64,000 bases of DNA from Pengzhenrongella sp031582905. Its GTDB lineage: Bacteria; Actinomycetota; Actinomycetes; Actinomycetales; Cellulomonadaceae. Positions 28,708 to 38,603 of the stretch are shown piece after piece (within the stretch, counting starts at the first letter, position 1; every line of letters begins with the position of its first letter). The notes under the pieces are model-generated. The model did no database searches, was not told the DNA's origin, and was given only the letters and a program-made list of their open reading frames with translations. A program made the translations under genes and the position numbers. The stretch spans positions 496,001-560,000 of the forward strand of contig NZ_CP133990.1 of the NCBI RefSeq assembly GCF_031582905.1, given 5' to 3'.

Positions 28708-28803
28708 CCCCGGAACCCGCCGACCGATCCCCGCCGAATGCCCGCGGCGAGCGAGCCCGAGTCTTGACAGGCGCAGGTGGGCACCCCAGCATTCCGCGTG
28801 AGG

Positions 28804-28821
28804 GTTTACGACGTCGTAAAC
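28804..28821. promoter_or_regulatory. Perfect 18-bp palindromic operator (LacI type)
   Basis: GTTTACGACGTCGTAAAC is a perfect palindrome in an otherwise GC-rich region about 80 bases ahead of the esterase gene. The form (TTTAC...GTAAA around a central CG) is typical of LacI-family sugar regulators. A further hairpin (GTGCCCC and GGGGCAC, 28836-28854) lies in the expected 5' leader. Confidence 0.6.
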
Positions 28822-28902
28822 GAGTAGGTAGCGGCGTGCCCCTCATCGGGGCACGGCGTCGTGCCGGTCCCTGAGCTGGAACTGCGGACGAGAGGCAAGT
28901 CG

Positions 28903-31146
28903 ATGACGATGACATCTCAACCGGGGGCGACCGCCCGAACACGGCGACGGAGGCGGGGGCGCAGGACGCTCGCGACCGCCGCGGCGACCGCCCTGGGAGC
29001 GGCGGGGCTGCTCGTCGCGCCGCCTGCGACGGCGGACGCGGTGAGCGTCGACCCCTGGGTGGCGGAGGTGCCGAACAACCCGATCTCCGACGTCTACCGC
29101 TTCACGGTGCCGGCGGAAGCGGTGACCGAGGCCACCGGGATCGAGGACGGACTCGTCGCCGTCCACGGCAACTTCGGCCCCGGCAAGGCGTGGACCACCC
29201 TCAACACGGGCACCAGCGGACCGAACCTGACCGCGACGATCGGCCCGCTGGAGCCGGGCCTGTACCTCTACGAGTACGCCGTGCGTCCGGCCGTGGACCA
29301 GGACGCCGTCGCCTTCCGCAACCCCGACGCACCGCAGGAGGTGACCTCGAAGCCGACCCTCAGCACCCTGTTCGTCCGCGGGCCGGGGTCCGAGTGGCTC
29401 GACGACGTGGCCGGCGGCGGTGAGCTCCAGACGCTCGGCTACGGCAAGGGAGTCAGGCGCGACCACGAGGCGCTCGTCTGGACGCCCCCGGGTACGACGC
29501 CGACCGCACGCAGCCCTACCCGGTCCTGTACCTGCTGCAGGACGAGGGTCAGAGCCCACGCGAGTGGGTCGAGCTCGGCCGGCTCGGCCAGATCTTGGAC
29601 AACCTCACGCTCGACGGGGACGCCGAGCCGATGGTGGTCGTCATGGGCGACAGCGGGGTCGACGACCGTGCCCGCGTGACGAAGGACCTGGTGCCGGACG
29701 CGGAGGACGCGTTCAACATCTCCGACGAGGCGTCCGGTCGCGCGATCGCCGGGATCGGCGACGGCGCCGGCCAGGTGCTGGAGAACCTGGCGCTCAAGCC
29801 CCGCGAGTTCGGATCCGTCGGCCTGTTCTCGGGCAGCTACGACCAGGAGATCAACCGGGGCCGGGTCAAGCGCATCAACGACTCGACCGACCTCATCCGC
29901 GTGTACGCGGGCAACGTCACCGACCCCGCCTACGACGACACCGTCGCGCTGGTCGACACGCTGACGAGCGCAGGCGTGGACTTCCAGTCCGACGGCTCGG
30001 ACCCGGTGACCGGCGGGACCTGGGACACGTGGCAGAAGAACCTGCACGACTTCGCGCAGCGCCTCTTCCAGGACGTCGAGGACGAGGGCCCGAGCGAGGG
30101 TCACGTGCCGTTCGTGGCGCACGAGCTGCCGCCGGCAGGGACGACGCCGACGCCGTGGATCGACGAGAACGGCGTGGTCACGTTCGAGCTCGGCCCCGAG
30201 TTCGCCGGCGCGAACAACATCACGGTCTGGGGCAACTTCGGTCCGGCCGGGAGCTGGCCGCGCACCCCGATGGTCCAGCAGGCCGACGGGTCGTGGCGGC
30301 TCTCGCTGGTGCCCGAGGGGGCTCGTACTACTACAAGTTCGTGGTGGACGGCGTCGACCACAAGGACGCCGGCAACCCGACGACCGTGTTCTCCGAGCCG
30401 ACCTGGAGCACCTTCACCGTCGAGGGCGACACGCTCCGCGGCCAGTACACCGCTGCGGTGCCGGCCGACGCGCGTGGCGAGGTCAGCGTCATGTCCTACC
30501 CGAGCACGGCGGGCGAGCAGGAGCGCTCGGCGTACGTGTGGACGCCCCGGACTACGACGCCGATCGCGCCGAGGCGTACCCCGTCTTCTACCTGATGCAC
30601 GGTGGCGGGCAGACGTGGACCGACTGGCTCGAGGTCGGCCACATCGACCGCATCCTCGACAACCTCCACCTGCGGGGCGAGATCGAGCCGATGGTCGTCG
30701 TCATGCCCAACGGCAACGGCGTGGACTTCCCCACGGAGATCACCACGCGCATCGCGCCGGCTGCCGAGGCGCAGTTCAACGTCAGCTCCGAGGGCGACCA
30801 GCGTGCGCTCGCCGGCCTGTCGTTCGGCTCGGGCCTCACGCTGAGCACGCTGTGGGCGCACCCCGGTGAGTTCGGCTACATCGGCGCCATGTCGGCGTTC
30901 GGGGGCGTGCCGGCCGGCGCGGACGTCGCGGCGATCAACGACGGCACGGAGCTGCTGCGGGTGTACACCGGAGACCTGCAGGACTTCACCTACGGCGCGA
31001 CGATGTCGCTCCTCGCGTCCATGGAGAACGCCGGGGTGGAGCACGAGTTCGCCCCGGTCATCCCGGGCCCGCACAGCTGGGACGTCTGGCAGAAGGCGGT
31101 CATCGACTTCCTGCCGCGGCTGTTCACGCAGGGGGACGGCGCGTAG
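28903..31146 (+). CDS. Secreted two-module esterase, first module degenerate (three frame breaks)
   Basis: About 748 residues when three one-base losses (near 29492, 30317 and 30547, each in a G or C run) are restored. A twin-Arg-like basic start leads into a signal peptide ending ATADAV. Two copies follow of an immunoglobulin-like E-set domain plus a CE1/esterase-D-type alpha/beta-hydrolase. The second hydrolase has nucleophile motif GLSFG, the acid region and the His in PGPHSWDVW, so it should be active (feruloyl- or acetyl-xylan-esterase class). The first has GIGDG in place of GxSxG and PVTGGTWDTW in place of the His, so it is probably a binding module. The LacI-type operator upstream fits sugar-induced secretion. 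Confidence 0.82.
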
Positions 31147-31165
31147 CTGCGCGACGCGTCACCAT

Positions 31166-31202
31166 GGTGCGGCCGACGCCGGTCACCGGCGTCGGCCGCA
31201 CC
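31166..31202. terminator. Bidirectional terminator between esterase and Liv operon
   Basis: A perfect 17-bp stem with a TCA loop lies between two convergent stop codons (31146 and 31212). It would stop transcripts from both sides. Confidence 0.85.
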
Positions 31203-31211
31203 GCTCGGTGG

Positions 31212-32927
31212 TCAGACCACCTGGGCGGTCTGACCGAGGTACGCCTCGCGGATCTCCGGGTTCGCGAGCAGCTCGGCGGCCGTGCCGGACAGCCGGACGG
31301 CGCCGTTGACCAGCACGTACCCGCGGTGCGCGATCGACAGGGCCAGCTCGGCGTTCTGCTCGACCATGAACACCGCGACGCCCAGCTCGCGGTTGATGCG
31401 CTCGATCGTGTCCAGCACCTGTTCGACGACGATCGGCGCGAGGCCCATGGTCGGCTCGTCCATGCAGATGAGCTGGGGGCGCGACATGAGCGCCCGCGCG
31501 AACGCGAGCATCTGCTGCTCACCGCCGGACAGGGTGCCGGCCTGCTGGGTGCGCCGCTCCGCCAGGCGTGGGAAGAGGTCGTACTGCGTCTGCAGGTCCG
31601 CGCGCAGGGCGGCCGCCCCCGCGCGCCGGGTGAACGCCCCGACCAGGAGGTTCTCCTCGATGGTCATCTCGGGGAACACCCGCCGGGCCTCGGGCACCGA
31701 GGCGATTCCGCGCCGGACGACGTCGGCCGTGGACTCGTGCGCGGTGCTGCGACCGTCGAACACGATGTCGCCGCCCGACGGCCGGACGAGCCGCAGGATC
31801 GTCTTCATCGAGGTGGACTTGCCGGACGCGTTGCCGCCCAGCAGCGAGACGATCTCGCCCGGCTGGATGGAGTAGGACACCGACCGCAGGGCGTGGAACT
31901 GCCCGTAGTGGACGTCGACGGACCGGACGTCCAGCAGCGGCGGCACGTCGGTCGCCGGGATGACGCGGCCGGTCGCCGGCGCGGCCACGGCCCCGCCGGT
32001 CGGCGGCGTCGCCACGGCCCCGCCGGTCGCCGGCGTCGCCACGGCCCCGGCGGTCGCCGCCGCGGCACCCTGCGCCTCCACCTCCGCGACGTGGGCCCGG
32101 TGACGACGGGTGCCCAGGTACGCCTCGACGACGCGGGGGTCGCGCTGGACCTGGGCCGGGGTCCCCTCGGCGATGATGGCGCCGTCGTCCATCACGATCA
32201 CGCGGTCCGACACCGTCATGACCAGGTCGAGCTTGTGCTCGACGAGCAGCATCGTCTGCCCGTGCGCCTTGAGGTCGAGCAGCTGGTGCATCACCTCGTT
32301 GGTCTCGGACGTGTTCATGCCGGCCGTCGGCTCGTCCAGCAGGAGCAGGCGGGGCTGCGACGCCAGCGCGCGCGCGATCTCCGTCCGTCGCCGGTTGGCG
32401 TAGGAGAGGGTCGCGGCGACGTGGTGACGGCGCGGGGTCAGCCGGTCGCCGAACCGGGCCAGCTGGGCACCCACGCGCTCGTCGAGGTCGCGCTCCTCGG
32501 CGCGCATCGACGGCGTGCGCACCAGCGCCTTGCCGAGCTCGGCGACCAGCGCCACCCAGCGCAGCACGGGGACGCGTCGCAGCCGGCGCAGCGGCACGGC
32601 CGCGCGCAGCAGGGTCTGGCCGACGAGCACGTTGGCCTCGACCGTGCTGTTGCCGAACACGCGCCCGTTCTGGAACGTGCGCTTCAGCCCCGCGGCGGCG
32701 ACCTCGTCCGGGGTCGACCCGGCCAGGTCGCGGCCGTCGACGACGATGCGCCCGGCGTCGGGGCGCAGCTCGCCGCTGATGAGGTTGATCGTCGTCGTCT
32801 TGCCCGACCCGTTCGGGCCGATGATGCTCACCACCTCGCCGTCCCCGATCGAGAACGTCGAGTCCGACACGGCGGTGAGCGCGCCGAAGCGGCGGGTGAG
32901 GCCCTGGACCTCGAGCAGCGGCCTCAT
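31212..32927 (-). CDS. Fused LivG-LivF: two ABC ATPases of a branched-chain amino acid type importer
   Basis: 571 residues in one uninterrupted frame. The first ATPase (1-250) has Walker A GPNGSGKTTTIN, LivG-like RTFQNGRVF and Walker B LLLLDEPTAGMN. The second (about 310-571) has Walker A GGNASGKSTSMK, signature LSGGEQQMLAFARALM and Walker B LICMDEPTMGLAP. They are joined by about 50 residues rich in Ala, Thr, Pro and Gly, built from near-identical GAVATPATG-type units (27-bp repeats at about 31979-32060). LivG and LivF are normally separate genes. The start overlaps the permease fusion by four bases. The substrate may be an amide or urea rather than an amino acid. Confidence 0.88.
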   Translation of the reverse strand: MRPLLEVQGLTRRFGALTAVSDSTFSIGDGEVVSIIGPNGSGKTTTINLISGELRPDAGRIVVDGRDLAGSTPDEVAAAGLKRTFQNGRVFGNSTVEANVLVGQTLLRAAVPLRRLRRVPVLRWVALVAELGKALVRTPSMRAEERDLDERVGAQLARFGDRLTPRRHHVAATLSYANRRRTEIARALASQPRLLLLDEPTAGMNTSETNEVMHQLLDLKAHGQTMLLVEHKLDLVMTVSDRVIVMDDGAIIAEGTPAQVQRDPRVVEAYLGTRRHRAHVAEVEAQGAAAATAGAVATPATGGAVATPPTGGAVAAPATGRVIPATDVPPLLDVRSVDVHYGQFHALRSVSYSIQPGEIVSLLGGNASGKSTSMKTILRLVRPSGGDIVFDGRSTAHESTADVVRRGIASVPEARRVFPEMTIEENLLVGAFTRRAGAAALRADLQTQYDLFPRLAERRTQQAGTLSGGEQQMLAFARALMSRPQLICMDEPTMGLAPIVVEQVLDTIERINRELGVAVFMVEQNAELALSIAHRGYVLVNGAVRLSGTAAELLANPEIREAYLGQTAQVV

Positions 32928-34815
32928 GCCACGGTCTCCTCTGCGTCGTCGGTGGGTGCCGGGGCGGCGCCCCGACGGGCACGCGCCCACCTCAGCGGTG
33001 GGCCGCCCCGGGTCCACAGGCCCTGCGGGCGGAACCGGATGAGCAGCAGCAGCACGACCCCGTAGACGATGAGCCGGGTCTCGGCCGCTGCGCGGAGCAC
33101 CTCCAGCCCGCCGACCATGATGACCGCGCCGACGACCGCCCCGAACGGGCTGAGCATGGAGCCGAGTACCGCGATGATGACGAACTGGAAGGACAGGTTG
33201 GGCGAGAAGATCTGCGGGTCGATGTACCCGTACTGCGCCGACCAGTAGGCGCCGCCGATGCCGGCGATGAAGCCACCGACGCCGAACGCGAGCGACTTGT
33301 ACTGCGGTGTGGCGAGGCCCGCGGCGCGCGCCGCCACCTCGTCGTCCCGGACGGCGCGCCAGGCGCGGCCGACGTGGGAGCCGAGCAGGCGGTGCACGAG
33401 GGCCAGGGCGAGCAGCAGCAGGACCAGCCCGAGCGCGTAGAGCAGCGGACCGGTGCCGAGCTCGACCCCGAGGACGCTCGGCAGAGGGATGGCGGCGATC
33501 CCGCTGCCCCCACCGGTGAGGGGCGTCCACACCAGCGCCACCGACACGATCGCGGCCCCCGTCGCGAGCGTGGCGATCGCGGGTAGTGCCCGCTCAGCCG
33601 CCAGCCGGGAGCTGCCAGGGCCGTCACGACGACGGCGGAGATGACGCCGGCGGCGAGCATGGCCGGTACGAACGACCAGCCCACCTCCTTCGTCAGCAGC
33701 GCGGCGGCGTAGGCGCCGACCGCGACCGACCCGGCCTGCCCGAGCGACAGCTGTCCGGCCGCCCCGCCGATCACGACGAGGGACAAGGCCACGAGGGCGA
33801 AGGCGATGACCTGCGTGCCGACCTGCACCGCGTAGCCGTCCACCAGCCCGGGGACAACCGGCAGGGCGGCGAGGACGGCCAGGACGACGACCTGCCATCG
33901 CGCCATCCGGATGGGCCGGCCCTGCGCGAAGAACGTGCCGGTCAGCGGCTCGCGACGGATGCTCGCGCGGCCCAGCAGCCCGGACGGGCGCACCCACAGC
34001 ACGAGGAGCAGGACGCCGAAGGTGATCAGCTGGCGCACCGCGTCGCCCCACCGCGCGACGCCGAAGGCCTCCAGCACCCCGAGGAGCAGTCCGCCGACGA
34101 CCGCCCCCGGCAGCGAGCCGAGCCCGCCCAGGGTGGCCGCGGCGATGCCGGCGAGGCCGATCTGGAAGCCCTGCGTCGGGGCGATCGTCGTGAAGTAGGC
34201 CGCCACGAGGACGCCGGCGAGGCCACCGAGCGCGGACGCGATGACGAAGGCCAGGGACTGCACCCGGTCGACGGGCACGCCCATCTGCGCGGCCGCCTCG
34301 CGGTCCTGGGACGTGGCGCGGATGGCGCGGCCGGTCGCCGTGCGCCCGAGGAAGAGGGCCAGCACGGTCATGAGCACCACGCCGGTCACCAGGATGATGA
34401 CGTCGATGAGCCCCACGGTGAGGCCGCCGAGCTGGAACGAGACGTCCGGCAGGCCGGTGTCGAACCGGCGGGTCTGCGGGCCGAAGACCTGCTGCGTCAC
34501 GTTGTCGAGGATGATCATCACGGCGATCGTGGAGAGCACCGCCGCGATGGGGGCCTTGCCGCTGAACGGCCGGACCGCCACCCGGTTGATGAGCCAGCCG
34601 AGCGCTCCGGTGACGAGCACCGCCGCGAGCGCCCCGACCGGCAGGGGCATCCCCAGGTGGCTCGTCACCAGCCAGCCGACCATGGCGCCCACGGCGAACA
34701 GCGACCCGTGCGCGAAGTTCACGACGTTCGCGACGCCGATCACGAGGGAGAGGCCGAGCGCGATCAGCGCGTAGGCGTTCCCGTTGATCAGGCCGGCGAG
34801 AAGGATGTCGAGCAC
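32924..34815 (-). CDS. Fused LivH-LivM: two permeases of the same importer (one frame break)
   Basis: About 630 residues from the GTG at 34815, with CGGAG eight bases upstream. The first half is LivH-like (GLINGNAYALIALGLSLVIG, NVVNFAHGSLF); the second is LivM-like (QLSLGQAGSVAVGAYAAALL, LRDDEVAARAAG-type loop). Both EAA-like loops are present. The two permeases are normally separate. The junction RPIRMARWQVVVLAV contains no stop or start. The frame breaks near 33585, where one C is missing from CACTACCCGCG on the minus strand, after which the LivM half continues to 32924. Confidence 0.87.
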
Positions 34816-34833
34816 GGGGCTCCGATCGTGCAG

Positions 34834-34857
34834 CGGTCGGTCGGTCGGTCGGTCGGT
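34834..34857. repeat. Six CGGT tetranucleotide repeats before the permease fusion
   Basis: CGGT occurs six times in a row 19-42 bases upstream of the LivHM start. Loss or gain of units would change the spacing in the leader but not the reading frame. Confidence 0.9.
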
Positions 34858-34892
34858 GGGGTGGGTGCGGGGCGGCGCCGCGGGGAGCCTCG

Positions 34893-34922
34893 CCCGCGTC
34901 GGCGCCGCGGTGCCGACGCGGG
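34893..34922. terminator. Hairpin between binding-protein gene and permease gene
   Basis: CCCGCGTCGGC and GCCGACGCGGG arms with an eight-base loop lie just after the binding-protein stop. Such hairpins commonly keep the binding protein mRNA more abundant than the downstream membrane genes. Confidence 0.65.
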
Positions 34923-34929
34923 TGACGCG

Positions 34930-36090
34930 TCAGCTGCCGGAGGTCAGGGTGTCCGTCTCCACGAAGGCGCCGTCCTGCACCTGGAGCCAGGTGAACGTCG
35001 GGTCGTCGATCCGGCGCTCGTCGTTGTAGGAGAACGGCCCGAAGATCACCGACGGGATGTCCGTGCCCTCGCGCAGCGCGTCCCGGACGCCCTCGCGGGT
35101 GCCGTCGCTGTTCCCGTAGGCCCACGCGAGCTGCTTCAGGCCGTCGTACGCGAAGGCCGCGAACTGGTTCGGCGCGACGCCGTGCATCTCCTCGAACGCC
35201 TCGACGAACCGCTGGACCTCCGGGTCGGCGGCCGCGGGGAAGAACACCGTCGCGACGTAGGTGCCCTCGGCCGCGTCGGCGCCGAGCTCGGTGAACTCCT
35301 CGGAGTAGTTGGAGCTCACGGCCACCACCGGGACGTCGGCCAGGCCGGTGCCCTGCGCCTGCTGCACGAGCAGGGCGGTGGTGTTGTAGTACGTGAGGAA
35401 CGCCAGCGTCTCGGCGCCGGAGTCCCGGGCGCTGAGCAGCTGGGGCCGGAAGTCGGTCGAGGTCTCCTCCACCGGGGTGGAGTAGACGATCTCGGTGCCG
35501 TTCGCGGCGGCCTGGTCCTCGAAGACCTCGAACGCGGCGTTGCCCCAGTCGGTGTTGAGGTGGAACACGGCCACGGAGTCACCGAGGGCGGCGACGCCGT
35601 CCTCCAGGTAGCGACCCTCGACCTCCTGGGTGATCGACGGGCTGAAGATCCAGTCGCCGGTGCTGGTGAACTCCGGGTGGGAGTTGGTGATGCCCAGCTG
35701 CAGCAGACCGCCGCGCTGGAAGATCGGGCTCGCGACCATCGACGTCGCCGAGGAGAAGTCGCCCATGACGGCGAGGACCTCGTCGTCGCTGACGAAGCGC
35801 TGAGCGATCGCGGTCGCCTGGCTGGCCTCGCCCTGGCTGTCCTGGAAGTCGATCTCGACCGCACGGTCCAGGTCGCCCGAGGCGTTGATCTCCTCCAGGG
35901 CGAGGTCGAACCCGCGCTGCCAGTCCTCGCCGTACTGCGCCTGGTCCCCCGAGAGGGGACCGGAGACGCCGAAGACGACGGGGCCGGCGTCGCCGCTGCC
36001 GCCCGCGGCGCCGTCGGTGGCGCACGAGGTGAGGGCGAGGGCGGCGGCGGCCATGACGGCGGCGGGCAGGAACCGGGTGGCTCGTCTCAT
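34930..36090 (-). CDS. Branched-chain amino acid type ABC substrate-binding lipoprotein (LivK-like)
   Basis: 386 residues from MRRATRFLPAAV at 36090. The signal peptide ends in lipobox LTSCATDG. A type I periplasmic-binding (peripla_BP_6) domain follows (VVFGVSGPLSGDQAQYGEDW, then LAVMGDFSSATSM), of ordinary length for the family. It is the first gene of the three-gene importer operon. The binding pocket type (amino acid, urea, amide) cannot be judged from sequence alone. Confidence 0.9.
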   Translation of the reverse strand: MRRATRFLPAAVMAAAALALTSCATDGAAGGSGDAGPVVFGVSGPLSGDQAQYGEDWQRGFDLALEEINASGDLDRAVEIDFQDSQGEASQATAIAQRFVSDDEVLAVMGDFSSATSMVASPIFQRGGLLQLGITNSHPEFTSTGDWIFSPSITQEVEGRYLEDGVAALGDSVAVFHLNTDWGNAAFEVFEDQAAANGTEIVYSTPVEETSTDFRPQLLSARDSGAETLAFLTYYNTTALLVQQAQGTGLADVPVVAVSSNYSEEFTELGADAAEGTYVATVFFPAAADPEVQRFVEAFEEMHGVAPNQFAAFAYDGLKQLAWAYGNSDGTREGVRDALREGTDIPSVIFGPFSYNDERRIDDPTFTWLQVQDGAFVETDTLTSGS

Positions 36091-36391
36091 CGGTCTCTTT
36101 CGCAACAGGGTGAGGCGTCGCAGCGCGGCGGGCCCCACCCGAGGTGGTGGCACGGCGGCAGGCGCGACCGAGGGGGCAGCGCGCCGTCGCAGGACGGACG
36201 AGGACCGGCATGGGCCGGGCCGCGCGCCGGAGGCCCGGCGGTCCAGTGATCACGACAACGCGGGTGGGGTGATTCATTCCCGCTCGCCCGCATCGGTGCC
36301 GGGGCGGCCCGCGGGTGGCTGGGCGCGCGGGTGGCTGGGCGCGGTGGGGCGTGGGTGGGTGGACGGCGCCCGAGCCGCGTACAAAAGGCGC
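36091..36391. promoter_or_regulatory. Divergent intergenic region with a leaderless-type promoter
   Basis: This 301-base gap holds the promoters of the Liv operon (leftward) and the FAD protein (rightward). For the latter TACAAA at 36380-36385 lies six bases ahead of the ATG, the spacing seen for leaderless actinobacterial mRNAs. GTGG-rich imperfect repeats (about 36310-36362) have no evident role. No coding frame is convincing. Confidence 0.4.
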
Positions 36392-38409
36392 ATGACCTCG
36401 ACCACCGCCGCGCTGTGCCTCGTCGGCGCCGGACCGCGCGGCACCTCCGTCCTCGAGCGGCTGGGCGCCCACGCGCACCGGGTGCCGGCCGGCACCCGGC
36501 TCCAGATCCACGTCGTGGACGACGCCGAGCTGGGCAGCGGGCGGGTGTGGCGCACCGACCAGAGCCGGGAGATGTGCATGAACACCCTCGCCGGCGCGGT
36601 GACCCTCTTCCTCGACGACAGCGTCGGCGCCGAGGGTCCCCCGGTGCCGGGGCCGACTCTGCTGGAGTGGGCGCTGCTCCTGCGGCACGAGCTGGACCCG
36701 ACCCCCGACCACGCCGCCGCGGCGGCTGCCGTCCCGCCGGAGCGCGTCGCCACCTTCCGCGAAGGGGCCGTCCGCGAGGAGCTGGGCGCGGACGCGGCCC
36801 TGCGCGAGGAGCTCGCCGGCATCCGGCCCGAGTCCCACCCCAGCCGCGCGCTCTACGGCATGTACCTCGTCTGGTGCTGGGACCGGGCGGTGGCGCGCCT
36901 GCCCGAGGGGTGGACGCTGGTCACGCACGCCGCCCGCGCGGTCGCCGTGGACCACGTGGGCGGGCGGGAGCACGTGCGGCTGTCCGACGGTCGGACCGTC
37001 CCGTGCGACGCCGTCGTCCTGGCGCCCGGCTGGGTGGACCGGGAACCGAGCGAGGCCGACGGTCGCCTGGACGCCGCGGCCGCGGAGCACCCCGACCTGC
37101 TGCACGTGCTCCCCGAGAGCCCGATCCGCCAGGACCTGTCCGGCATCCGCCCCGGCGAGCCGGTCATCGCGCGGGGCCTGGGCATGGGGTTCTTCGACAC
37201 GCTCGCGCTGCTGACCCTGGGGCGGGGCGGGACGTTCGCCGCCCGGGACGACGGCGCCAGGGACGACGGCACCCTGGTGTACCGGCCGAGCGGCCAGGAG
37301 CCCGTCGTCCACGTCACGTCCCGCCGCGGCGTGCCTTTCCGGGCCAAGTCGCTGTACGGCGGCCTCCCGCCGGCGGCGCCGCACCGGCACCTGCGGTCCG
37401 TGGACTGGGCGGCGGTCCCGCGACCCGTGGACGTCGGCCGTGACATCTGGCCCCTGGTCGTGCGGGACGCGTTCACGGACTACTACGCCACGCTCCGGCG
37501 CGTGCGCCCGGAGGCCTTCGTCACCGGTCCGGGCCGGGACGAGGATGCCGCCCTCGCCCAGGTGCTCGCCGCCGTGGACAGGCTCGGGGACGACGTCGTC
37601 GCGCTCGACGCCCGCATCGCCGAGGTCGTGCCGGACCCGGCGCAGCGGTTCGACCTGCGGGCCGCGATGCACCCGGCGGACCACCTGTTCGACAGCCCGG
37701 AGGCGTACGACGCGTGGGTCCGCCGGTACGTCGCCGACGACCTCCGGGAGGCCGCGCTCGGCGCGGACAGCCCGCTGAAGGCCGCGCTGTGGTCGGTGGG
37801 CGCGGCCCGCAAGCCGGTCGCCCGGATCGTCGCCTTCGGTGGAGCGACGGCGGAGTCGTTCGACGGCGCCCTGCGGCGGTTCATGGCCTTCGGCGGGATG
37901 GTCGGCAGCGGCCCGCCGGCGTTCCGCAGCCGGCAGCTGCTGGCGCTCGCCGACGCCGGCCTCGTGCACTTCATCGGCCCGGACGCCACGGTCGTGGTGG
38001 ACGCCGCGGCCGGGTGCTACCGCGCGGCGTCGCCGTTCGTCGCGGGATCGGGGTCGAGGCGCGCGTGCTCGTCGACGCCTGGATGCACCTGCACGACGTG
38101 AGCCGGACCCGCGACGTGCTCCTCGGGCACCTCATCGAGGCCGGGCGCCTGCGGCCCGCGCTGCACCCGACCGCGGACGGGGGCTGCCGACCGAGCGCCG
38201 CGATCGACGTGGACCCGGCGACGAGCCGGCTCGTGCGCGCCGACGGCACGCTCGACCCGGCGGTCCACCTCATCGGCATCCCGCTCGAGGACCTGCGCGG
38301 CGACACGGTCATCAGCCCCATGCCGGGCGCCGACGCCACCATGCTCCGGGAGACCGACGCGGTCAGCCGCAGCGCGCTCGCGGTGCTCGCACGGCGCCGG
38401 GGAGCGTGA
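36392..38409 (+). CDS. FAD/NAD(P)-binding protein, FAD_NAD_binding_9 type (one frame break)
   Basis: About 672 residues. The N-terminus carries a dinucleotide-binding loop LCLVGAGPRGTSVLERL. A second cofactor-like segment (VVLAPGWVD) and a C-terminal part with HLIGIPLEDLRGDTVISP follow, an arrangement typical of the large FAD_NAD_binding_9 (HpyO-like) proteins of actinobacteria, whose reactions are not known. The frame breaks near 38045, where GCGGGATCGG should hold one more G. A separate role in secondary metabolism or amine oxidation cannot be excluded. It is followed by an alcohol dehydrogenase 194 bases downstream. Confidence 0.82.
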
Positions 38410-38603
38410 CGACGACCTCACCTCCGGTCGGCGGGTGGCGCCGTCGTCCTCGGCGCCGCAGGATCGACCTCGGACCACGCCGGCACCGGCAGGAGCCCGG
38501 CGGAGCGAGCCCCCGACCGACCCTGCTGACCATCCCGCCGAACCCCTGCCGGCCACCGTGCCGGCGGTCCATCCGCCCGCCTCACCCCGCACCTGGAGAC
38601 CCC

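Noticed and set aside
32992..36249. Long plus-strand frame opposite the Liv operon
   Set aside because: Charged, low-complexity translation with no motif; it mirrors the codon bias of the genes on the other strand.
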